A stretch of 30,583 nucleotides of DNA from Hypsibius dujardini (taxonomy: Eukaryota > Tardigrada > Eutardigrada > Parachela > Hypsibiidae), in contig LRSR01002106.1 in assembly GCA_001579985.1 (NCBI GenBank), forward strand, positions 1-30,583. The letters are read 5' to 3'. The notes under the pieces are model-generated. The model was not told where the DNA came from, did not search any database, and was given only the letters and a program-made list of their open reading frames with translations. Every line of letters begins with the position of its first letter. The stretch's first letter is position 1. A program made the translations under genes and the position numbers. Positions 8,657-24,958 of this stretch are shown here, piece after piece.

Positions 8657-9914
8657 TTACTTTCCGGAAACGGCGTATCTGAGGGGCGCCATCAGCGAGC
8701 CGTAATAGGACAACGGGTAGTACTGGTAGTGATTGACATACTGTCCGGTCCCCCGGAATGCCTGGTAATGCCCGATCGGATAACTAAAATGGAACGAAAG
8801 CATGTGTTTAGAGCTTATGTAGACCTAAAAAACCCATTTTTGCATTATTAATAATTGACACAAACAAAATTTGGAGCGTGGGTAAACAATACATACCCCC
8901 AAGGACCGTTCCATTTCGATCCGAAATAGGGAATATCTGGCGGCGGCAATGCGAAAGGATACGGAGAACCGACAAGGTATCCGGAGAAAGTGGTTGGTGG
9001 TCCTGCTGGTGCCTGCGTTACGGTCGGCGGGACTGGACCACCAGGGGCTTTAGTGGGAGCGCCAGGGGCCTTGGCGGGAGTGCCAGCTGGAAGTGTCGTA
9101 GTGGACGGTACGGACGACTGAGCTGCCGGACCAAAACTGTCGTCAACGGCGGGCGCGGAAGTGATTTTGAGGGCGTCCAGTTGGAGAGCCACGCCACTGG
9201 ACTCGTCCGTGTCAATGAAGGGCGAATTGGTGGTCCGTGCCTGAGAAAATGCTCCCAATCCTTGCCTTTTTCGACGCAGCACTTTGTATTCGAACGACAA
9301 ATACATTTGAGTTGATTACAGTCACGCCGTAAACGTCAGGCAAAGCAACCCGTTGGGTTTCATTAAACAGAAATACCCCTTAAAAATAACAGCCCGAGAG
9401 ACCAGTAAAAGGAGCAGAATAGCATGTAAGGATGTAGTCAAAGTGGACAACGTGATAAGCTGTTAGACAGACATAGCGATAGTCGTTCAGGCAGACAGAT
9501 AAGCGGAGAAGACAGAAAGGAAAGTTGACAGACAAACAGAGAGGCAGGCAGACAGACAGACAGACAGACAGACAGATAACCACAGATGAACATGCAGGCA
9601 AACAATCAGGTTTGCAGACAGACAAGCCGTAAGGCAGTTACAGATATACTCAACTCAGGCAGGAAGACCGAACGAGGTATGCAAGCATCGCCATAAAGAC
9701 ATGCAGTCAAGCAATCGCGCAGAGAGACATCCAGGCATCCAGGCAAACAATCGCAGATAGGCATAAAGGCAGGCAAGACAACCAGTGGACAAAACAAGCA
9801 CTCCGATGTAGACAGACGTCTTGGTTTGCTCTTACGCTTGGCATCTGATGATTCAGCCGAAACAGCATACACGAGGCCTGCTAATACGGAAAAACCTATC
9901 CAGTCTGGGAACAT
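8657..9914 (-). CDS. Small secreted proline/tyrosine-rich protein (intact copy 3)
   Basis: Three exons on the minus strand: 9836-9914, 8897-9281, 8657-8783; 196 residues, phases 1 and 2, donors GTAAGA and GTATGT. The start ATG (9912-9914) opens a good signal peptide (residues 1-20, cut after AVSA). A basic run RRKR at 29-32 could be a proprotein-convertase site. Residues ~75-125 are rich in Pro, Ala and Thr. Then come SGYLVGSPYPF and GSKWNGPWG, and a tyrosine-rich tail with YPIGHYQAFRG and YQYYPLSYYG, ending VSGK. I recognise no named family; a cuticle, matrix or secreted-peptide role is only a guess. The most constrained parts across the three copies are the GYLVG, SKWNGPW and GHYQ segments. 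Its first intron carries a GACA array. The acceptor at 9282 has a weak pyrimidine tract, but the same junction in copy 2 has a strong one. Confidence 0.72.
9470..9620. repeat. (GACA)n degenerate array
   Basis: Tetranucleotide array with a perfect core at about 9551-9576, inside intron 1 of the secreted-protein gene. Confidence 0.85.
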
Positions 9915-10148
9915 GTTTGTGGAGGTGTGGATGCGTAAACCGACGTCACTTGTAGCCCGATAAGAAACGGAACTTTGATCGAGCTTACTCGATGTCTTTC
10001 TGAACGGAGCGTCACAAGGAAAGTATTAGTCCAAAACCATGTCGCCGAATGCTAATATATATTTATATATATTGGCATTTATATATATGTACGTATTACT
10101 TCATCCGGCACCGGCACCAATAATTATTTTTCCGACCATCAAGACTAA

Positions 10149-10154
10149 TTTATT
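10149..10154 (-). promoter_or_regulatory. Candidate poly(A) signal for the SIK gene
   Basis: TTTATT on the plus strand is AATAAA on the minus strand, about 245 bases downstream of the SIK stop codon. Plausible 3' end signal; no transcript evidence. Confidence 0.4.
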
Positions 10155-10302
10155 CATTGACTTGATATACATTTTCAGGCCGTTTCACGCCCGTCACAGC
10201 GGGATTTGACAAGAACAGTCTACTAGCCCACAGCGAGGGGGCGCATCTCACTTTCCAGCATCATCCGCATCACCACCATCATCAAATTGGCCAACGATCG
10301 CC

Positions 10303-10326
10303 GAATATCATTGTGCCGGTGCACCA
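10303..10326. repeat. 24-bp segment shared with 8200-8223
   Basis: Second copy of the segment described at 8200-8223. It lies in a plus-strand open stretch (10179-10477) that follows an acceptor-like attttcag. Confidence 0.7.
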
Positions 10327-10395
10327 AAAAAACAGACGGAAATCGTTTCATTACAGACGAAAAAGTCTCTCTGACAAGCACCCGCAACTTTCTCT

Positions 10396-15693
<5,298 letters not shown>

Positions 15694-16209
15694 ATCGAAA
15701 AATGTCCCCACCACCGACCGGCACTGAGATATAAAACTAAAAACAACGCCGAAATTGCATCCAGCAATTTTCGGCACTCTCCTCCCTCCTTTCGTGCTCA
15801 GTCCGGGATGAAACTGCGTTTAGCTATTACGGAGCCGAACGTCGCGTTTACGATGGAGGACTGTGAAAAGAGCAACGCGATTCCCATCAGCTGTGAATAC
15901 CACACGCGCGCTCACAAAAAGGTATTGATACAGCAGAATACTAGATGTGCACATTGATTTTATGGGCGCGCTTTTTGATTGGTTCAATGGGTTTGACGGT
16001 CTGCCTGTGTAAGTCTGTAGGATATGGGACCGCGACGGGGGGAACGGCCATGGTTCGTCGCGTCATTACAATCATATACCATGACCGTGTTCCTGCTGCG
16101 GGAGTGACGCAGAAGGAAACATTTTACGCGCGCCGTCTCCTTAATCTCTCGATTGGCATGCAAAGAGGCGCGCACCACTTGTTTTGTATTGAAGAACCCT
16201 TGTAAAATT

Positions 16210-16211
<2 letters not shown>

Positions 16212-16285
<74 letters not shown>
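16212..16285. repeat. (GT)n dinucleotide microsatellite
   Basis: About 37 GT units with a single gtctgt interruption near 16251. Confidence 0.97.
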
Positions 16286-16287
<2 letters not shown>

Positions 16288-16879
16288 TAGATTAGGGGCC
16301 CGCGCCTCTCTCAAATCTAGTCACGTCCACCTGCATGAAGAAGTGAGAACACGGTGATTAGCATAGATAGCAGGCATTGATCCGTGGAATACAATGGGCA
16401 ATCATTAAAAACATTCGACGCGGATGGGGAAATGCGCAATGCGTGAGTGTGGCACGGTATATTGTGATTTGACGTATGGCTGATAGGCACGACGGTTGCA
16501 GAGAGGTTTGTGACGAAATTTCGGATTGAAGTTCTCGATGACGACCGCAGGGAGGACCGGCAGCAGACGTAGGAGACGCCGGCACTTTTACAACGCGAAG
16601 ATACAGACAGATAGTTAAGAAGCTGCAATAGACAGACCGACACACAACATGATGCACGGTTTCAGTAAGACAAGTAAAGAAACATAACAGTCAATAATCC
16701 ATCCGGCCGACTGAAGGGATGACCAACAAATAGATCTATAGGAGGCCGAGAGATAAAAGAACAAACACGAAGACAGACAAGCAAGGAAGACAGTGAGTCA
16801 GACAAATTGAAACAAATATAGAGAAGCAGACATGGAAACAAACAGATGAAACATACAAACAATCATTCAGGCAAACAAA

Positions 16880-17071
16880 TAGCCACTAGGCAGACAGATA
16901 AGACAGAAAAATAGGCAGACCTACAGATAGACAGACAGACAGACAGACAGAACGACTGATCGAAGACAGACAGACTGATACAGGAAGAAGGGTGGACAAA
17001 CAGACGAGAAGGCAGGCAAAATTGCAGACGGACAGGTAGACAAGTAGACAAGTAGACAAGTAGACAGACAT

Positions 17072-17120
<49 letters not shown>

Positions 17121-17128
17121 AAGATAAG
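16880..17128. repeat. (GACA)n array, intergenic
   Basis: Degenerate at the left and near-perfect at about 17090-17120. It includes a small caagtagacaagtaga triplication near 17040-17060. Confidence 0.9.
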
Positions 17129-17537
17129 AGGTCACGGAAATGGAAAATGGAAGAACAATTTTTATACTTTTAACTCATCACCGAGAACAGTAAAAATTTC
17201 ACCAATCAACCAACAGCTGCCTCTAAAAAACACTTTAAAATTCCCGTCTTGCCACCCACATTCCAATGGCACTTTCGAGAGGACGAAAATTTAACAGATA
17301 CTCCTAAAGAGAAAGGGCAACGTCAAGAATACCTCGCAAGGCAAACATGGGAACAACATTCGAAAAGAGAGAGAACATCAGCCGTATCAATTTTACAGTT
17401 CCCACCGCAAAATTGTATATTACAGAAAAATTATATCTTTGGAATCAGGAAGAATTCTCACAACGTGCCAGCGAGTGAGAGCTGCTGCCTGGGTGGCTTA
17501 TATTATTTGACCTCCCTCGACAGCACAATCAGTGTAG

Positions 17538-17969
17538 TCAAGTATTGACTAAGGGTTCGTCATCCGCGAACGCGCGGAACACCGGCATGTCTTCGTCCTC
17601 CATATCCACTGGTTTCGCAACAAGCAAGAGGAATAAGTTAGACTTAAGAGGATCTAGGCTTGGGACGAGACTGACTCGAAAACACTTACAATCATGGAAC
17701 TCATTCCCGTAGGGTGTATTGTGAAAGCGAGTGGTTGTGAAAGACGAGTTTGAGCGTTTCCTTCGTTGATACCGGCGCACCAGCAGGAAGATAACTGGAC
17801 ACGCGATAATTAGCAGAATTATGGGAATCACGATTCCCGCTCTGCTTGACGATTGCTCCGAAGGTTCCAAAAGTTCTGTAAGAAAAATAGGAATTCACTT
17901 TTGATCAGCATTGAATGCTGAAAGTCCATGTCCTCATGTCCATCTGTCGAGCTGCCTGTTTATTCATCC

Positions 17970-18017
<48 letters not shown>

Positions 18018-18872
18018 GATTGACTGAATGACTGAATGTGTCGATCTGCCTGCCTGGGACGCTAACCATTGGTCCCGATGACCGTGACGACGGGTGACCA
18101 CTCCCCCACACTCTCCTGCTGATCCACTGCCGCCACTTTAAGCAAAAATTTCCCAACAGCCGGCCGCAACTGCAGCGCAGCACCGCAGTCTTTGACGGTA
18201 TACACAGATTCGGTCTTATTGCTGTCGTCCAATCGCACTGCCGAAACTCTAAAGTCAAACTCGGCGCCCGAGTCGCGGTGCTTTTTCAGCGATTTCGGCA
18301 GCGCCCACGACAGAACATAGGAACCGTTGTCGTGCTGAAAGGCGGTGAACTGAACGGGGCTTTCGTAGGATCCGGTGGAGAAAGTGATCTGTAAAAAAGC
18401 CGACAATGTAAAGGCACATGGCAGTACCGCAAGAGAAGAAAAGGAGAGAAGAAACTTACAGGAGCGGATTGCTGTGCGTTAGCTGCACCAGCGTAAGTAA
18501 CTTCCACGATGTACTGGCTGGCCTTCCTGACCTCGGTGGTGTAGTTGCTGTACGATCCGAATACGGTGGCTCCCAATAAGGGAGGTGACTCGCTCGGCTT
18601 GGTCCGATGTCTGAGACGTATCCAGTAGTTGAGAGGCCGGCTCGGCTGCTGGGCAGCCAACTCGGCTACTCCACAGGAAGGATCCCAGGATATCATGACT
18701 TTACCGGGAACACCTGAAACCCAAATGGCCGAGGCAATAAGTCAGAAGCTGAGTCGAGTTCAAAACTCAAAGTGGCTGATAAGCAGGCAAGCAAACCGGC
18801 AGAGACTGTAGATAAAAAAGAACAGGCAAACCGGCAGAGGGCTCACAGACATAGACAGAAGCAGACAGGCAG

Positions 18873-18912
<40 letters not shown>

Positions 18913-18924
18913 GGCAGACAGGCA

Positions 18925-18957
<33 letters not shown>

Positions 18958-21900
18958 ATGTAAAACTGAATATTCAACTAACCGGTCTTAGAAACTCTAA
19001 TGTTTGTGGGAGGCAGAGTCAGGTCAGAAAAGACATGACTAGTGATGGCACTGCTGAAATTACTATGCAAAGTCGGTCCATCGATTCGCACGCGGAAAAT
19101 GTAGTCTCGGCAAGGCAGCAGATTCGTGATGGTTGCCGTTAAAGAATCGTTCACAGTCATGAGAGGTTTCCCGTTGTCGCGAATTTCCCGCAAACTGAGT
19201 CCGTAATAGATTCCGTACGAAATGGGGGCGCTACTTTTGGTCACGACATTCGGCGATGGCAGCCAGGTGAGCGTCACGACCGTGCCTTCGGAGCGGGAGA
19301 CCTTCAGCGAGTGCGGCGGAAGGATCAATTGGCCTGATCAAAGACGAAAAAGGACGTGTAATTAATTAACAGCAAAAACGCATTGCGAGACAGACACATC
19401 TCCATAACATTTGCTGTAGGAGGCTAAAACAAAAATTGCACTGCAAAATAAAATCGGGAATAGGAATAGGCGATATCTAAATCTATAAACGGTAGGAAGT
19501 TATCCCGAAAATAAAAATTCTAATAGGCAAAAAATAGCTAGATAAATAACCAATCGATCAATCAATCAATCAATCGTTGATCCCCATCCGATGGAATCGC
19601 GGTATTCCAATCGCGTTCCGCGACAGAGGACGGAAAACAAGCTGGAGGGGCAAACACTAAACTAAACGTACAATTAGTCGGCGAATAGTTTTACAATCAA
19701 TAAAAAATAATTATTAAGGGTTCTTTTTAGACCAGGTTTAGTAATTTAAGTTTTAGTCCAATGTAAACCGAAATTAGTTGTCTAACTTCAATTACTGCAA
19801 ATTATTAGTAAAAAAGCTTGTACACAATTGGCCACAATTTTGCGTGGCAGACTTAAAGCCAAAAAGGTGGTCCAAGTTCGAGCCGAACTAAGTCGCCGCG
19901 CGCACTCACTTTGACCACAGCTGACCATGCAGCCTTTACAATTGATTGATTGATTAAACCTGTTTATTTTGGCGGAATTTAAAGTAGCTTGCCCAATCTA
20001 ATCTTTCCGCTGGGCCGAGCATTAAATGAAAGATTCAAGAGAAAGCAGTGGCAAGCTCTAGCCAAGAGTGGCTCAAACCCAGACCACCCTGATGGCTCCA
20101 ACTCAGACCACCCTGATGGCTCCAACTCAGACCACCCAAAATTGTGGCCAGGTGCGTAAATTAATTTGATTCAGAAAAAAGCCTCATTTTAGTTTCAGCC
20201 TGATGAATGTCTAAAACGCGGCATTGACTTACCAGTCGTAGTGACGTCGATTTCCGCTGCCGGGCCTTGACTGGCGTTGTTCTGCGCCCTGATGTAGAAC
20301 TGATAGGCGGTGCCGGGTCGCAGATCACACACATCAATTCGGGTCCCCGGCGACCAGTTCGGGGGCCGGTCATCATCGGCACGATCCACCACGTACCCCA
20401 GCACATCGACCTCCGTGTTGGGCTTCGTCCAGACCATCGCGACGCAGGTGTTGTTCTTCGACTTGACCGTCAACTCGCGGATCGGCGCGGTGATGGCGCC
20501 CTTCCCGACCACGAGCCACTGCGGTTCGGACGGCTCGCCGTACAGGTAGGTCTGCGAGTCGAGCTCCCCGGTGATGGCAGTCACCGTGACCGTGTAGTTG
20601 ACGTTGGGCTGGAGGTCCTTGAGGACGGTGTAGCCTTGCCGTGGGCTGACGCGGGTGTGCATGGTGTGGGGTGGATTGCTGGCAATCACGTCGTACGAAC
20701 GGATCGGGCCGTTGGGATGCTGTGGAGGGTCCCATTCGACACGCATCGACAGACTGTCCTGGAGAGTCTGGCTCAGTCGCACCTTTAGGGGCCGGGTGGG
20801 CTCTGCAAAAATGAAAGAAACAATTATTGGTAATTGGTAATTTTACTGATAATTAAAATAAAATATTAGTAGTTGACCTTACTGGTAAATTTACTGGTAC
20901 ATTTTTCATTTCGCTGTTAAAGCTTTAAAAAACGCAAATCAAAATCCGCCAATTTTCAGAAGAATAAAAAATCGTCCGATCAAATGATTTATCACATGAT
21001 TCCCTTTCTAACAGCACGCACGGGAAAGATTAAAGTCAAAATAATTTTAAACCAACGATATAAGGAAATTACAAATCACTTTCTAGTTTTAAGTTGAATA
21101 ATTAGTTAAAGAATTTCAGTTTAAAATAGTTCAGTTCAGTTCAGTTTAATAAAAATACAATAACAAGGAATAACCGGAAATGGGGAAAGGCAAGTATCAC
21201 GGACTATTAGGACTTTCTTCCGATGCGAAAAGTGTACAACAAATTAAACACTTTAAGATCAGATTCAAATTAATCTCACCAAGAATAAAATCAATCAGAT
21301 AAAGGCATCATCATATGAGAAATCACGATAAAATAAAGCAGAGCGTGTAAATCGGTCAGTCAAGCAAATCGGCCAGTCCAGCAAACCGGCCAGTCAAGCA
21401 AATCGGCCAGTCCAGCAAATCGGCCAGTCCAGCAAATCGGCCAGTCAAGCAAATCGGCCAGTCCAGCAAACCGGCCAGTCAAGCAAATCGGCCAGTCAAG
21501 CGAATGGTCAATCAAGCGAATGGTCAATCAAGCGATTGCAGAAAAGCACTTACTGTCCATCAAGGTGGTAAAAGTGACCATCGGGTCTTTCGTGCCCGTC
21601 TTGGCCACACTCGCTGATCTTCGCACTAAGGCCCGATAGATGGTGTAGGGAACGAGGCTTCTGATATTGAAATACTTGTTGGTGGTGGTGAAGTTCGAGC
21701 CCCATTTTCCGTCTCCAGCTTCAAACAACCGCCGATCCTCCGGTGTCTGGTACGCTCCGTATCGAACTGTGTAATTTTCACTCTTTGCAGATTTATTAGA
21801 TGAGGAATCGCCATCCACAGTCCAAAAGATGAGCGAGGAGTTGGGGGTCAGAGCGGTCCGATTAACGTCGACAGATTTCACCGCTCCCACGGTATCGAAA

Positions 21901-22157
21901 TTTGGGCAGCCGTCCTCGTCTGAGGCATCAGCGCAGTCCGGCTTCTGTAAAATTAAATAGGAGTTCATCTAACAGAAGTTCGAGTCATACAAACAGAGAG
22001 ACATGAAGTCTACAGACAAGAGAGTCCGTTAGACATAGTCAGGCATTCAGGCAGACTGCAATGCGGACAGACCGGCATTCGCTAACACAAGTGGGCAGAC
22101 TTAAAGATAAGTAGGCAGGTAGGCAGGCAGGTCAGCAGACAGACACCGCAGTAGTCC

Positions 22158-22200
<43 letters not shown>

Positions 22201-22735
22201 CGAAATCACAAAAGCAGATCAAACACCTCAAACCGACAAACCTGATTGCAGCGCTTTGTTCGGGAAATACATTGAAGGCCCGTTGCACATGGGAAATCAG
22301 TGGGATCGGTACAGATAAGAAGAGTAGCGTTGAGATCTCCCGCATTTGCACATCCGAACTCGTCCTCTCCGTGTGGGCAATCGTTCACACTGTTACAGGC
22401 TCGCATCAATGGCACACACTTCCCCGAGAAACGACATCTGAATTGCGTGGGGTCGCATTTCGGTCGATTATCGCATATGCTCCCCTCGTCCTCCCCTCCG
22501 GGACAATCCAAGTCCTCGTCGCAGACATAACTCTGAGGGATACATTTTACACCGTCACCACAAGTGAACTCCTCGGCAGCGCAGGGGCAGTTATGTTCAT
22601 CTTCGCCATCCGGACAGTCCTCCTTGCCGTCACATGTCGCGCTGAGGTTCACACACTTGCCGTTCGACAGGCATTTGGTCGTGTTCGGTCCGCATGCCTC
22701 AAATCTGGAAACTCGACAGTAAGTAAGGTCTGTAC

Positions 22736-22767
<32 letters not shown>

Positions 22768-24921
22768 GCCTGTATGTCTGCCTGCCTGTGTTTGTCTGTG
22801 TGTCACCAGATCTTACCGAGACTCATGGCAACCTTGCTCGTCCAGCCCATTTGGACAATCGAGGAGTCCGTCACACTTCCAAGTCAACGGTACACACAGC
22901 CCATCCCCGCAGTCCATGGCGTCGCCGTCCTTGAAGCTGCAGTTGAACGTGGCTCGATGGTCGACAATGTGTTTACAGTTAAGCTCGTCGCTGTTATCTC
23001 CGCTAAAAAACATTTTGTACATGCAAATAAATCACACGATTATATTTTTGGACTACTTCCAATATCTTCATACTCTCTAATATATTTGAAAACTAGATTA
23101 AAATCCATAAAATCAGCCCGTATCTATTGTACCGGCAGACTCACCAATCGTTCATCCCGTCGCAAACATAGTTGGTGTAGGTGCAGTTCCCATTGGCACA
23201 GGAAAATTCCCAGGAGGAACAATTGTGGAATGGACAGTGAATCTGGAAGAAACAATGCAAATATATGAACAATAAACTCCGAAATGCGGTAGACAGACAG
23301 ACAGAAAGACAGACACACAGACAGACAGACAGACAGACAGAAAGACAGACATACATACAGGCAGACAGACAAACAGACAGACAGACAGACAAACAGAAAA
23401 ACAGAAAGACAGGCAGACAGACAGACAGACAGATAGACAGACAGACAGACAGACAGCAAGACGAAAAGAGAAGCAAACCAATCGCTTTTTCATCACACCA
23501 ATAAGATCTGTGAAACATGAAAATACAAAAAAGGCAAGTCAGTTGTCCGTCATACTTCATCGCTTCCATCCGCACAGTTCGAATCCCCGTCGCACTTGTA
23601 CTCCTTCTTCACACACGCCGAGTCAGAGGCGCACTCGAATTCGGTGGATGGATTACAAGCGGTGCTGGAGAAGTTGGTCATGTAGCCACAATGCAGCTCG
23701 TCACTGCAACAGAACAGTGCGAACTCAGATCACAGTCAATCGATCAATCCACGGACCAATCAAAACACTTGATGGAAAATAAATAATTAATAACTCCAAG
23801 ATACGTGATAATTCCGGCCAAAACTACTTTTTAAGCGCAGCTTGGAAATCTTTTAATTAGATGTCGCACTGACCTCCCGTCATCGCAATCCTCCTCCGAA
23901 TCGCACCACCAGCCTTTGGGAATGCATTGATCATTGCTGATATTGCACCGCACGTAATCCGCCCTGCTGCAAGGTTTCGTCAGTGGGCAGTTCCTCTCAT
24001 CCGATCCGTCGGGGCAATCCGGGTCTCCTCCGTCGCATTGCTGAACAAGGGAATCATTACGCCAAAAGGTTTACTGAAGTTGTGAATACTCTCAGCAAAA
24101 AAGGATAGGAAATTCCCATGCCGGACGCCACGTACCCAATCTTTATGAATGCACGTTCCATCGCCGCACCGGAAATGATAATCTGGATCACAGCTGTCCT
24201 CTCTGTTCTCACAGTCTTCTTCGTCCAGATTGTTTCCGCAGTCATTTTCGCCATCGCATCGCCAGACTCTGAAGAATATCAAAACTAGTGAACCAAGCGT
24301 CATAAAAAGCACACGTCAATCCATCAATCAATCTATCAGCCACATACAAAAAGCCGAATTGAAAGTCAGGCATACTTTCTGGGCTTTAACTTTTTGCTAT
24401 CTCTAAAATCAATCAATCTATCACAAGACATAGTGCAATTTCTCTTCATCAATCTTACTTGGGAATGCACATAGATTGGGTCCTGCCAATGGCGCCGCAG
24501 CTGAACTGGGCCTTGCTGCAGTTACCCCCGAAAGCAGGACACCGGCCATCCTGATGAGTGCTGGGCAAAGTTCGGTCCGGACAGAGACACCGCGTTCCGT
24601 CCGTAACAAATCCTTCGGGGCAGAGGCATGCAGTTTCGTTGGCCGGCATAGTCACTCGCAGAGTATGGCAGGTGATATTCTTCAGCCAGCTACCGGACCC
24701 CGGCTGCATGGACGGGGCGAAGGCTTTTATCAAGTTGACGTTCCCACCGACATGCATCATCATCTGACTGGATAAGGCGCCACGAGTCGTCATGAAGAGC
24801 TGATCGTGATTGAAGGCTGAAATGGAAGACGAAAACGCCACTCAATTTCCAGAGCACCAGCGAAGTCTCAGGAGAATCCGCCTGTGTGCTTGTCTATCTG
24901 TCTATCTGTCTGTCTGTCTGT

Positions 24922-24958
<37 letters not shown>

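Larger units (their letters stand above)
15694..17537. other. Intergenic region between SIK start and SORL1 stop
   Basis: Should contain the SIK 5' UTR and promoter and the SORL1 3' UTR. I see no TATA box or poly(A) signal worth calling. It holds a (GT)n tract and a GACA array. A plus-strand open frame at 17249-17548 has no domain and runs into the SORL1 stop codon on the other strand; not accepted as a gene. Confidence 0.5.

Noticed and set aside
17249-17548. 99-residue plus-strand frame between SIK and SORL1
   Set aside because: No ATG-supported start, no domain, and likely within the SORL1 3' UTR on the other strand.
20267-20788. 173-residue plus-strand frame
   Set aside because: Antisense shadow of the GC-rich SORL1 exon 20233-20802, which encodes two FN3 domains.
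21352-21537. CRISPR-like array
   Set aside because: Units are contiguous without unique spacers and the locus is a eukaryotic intron; it is a minisatellite.
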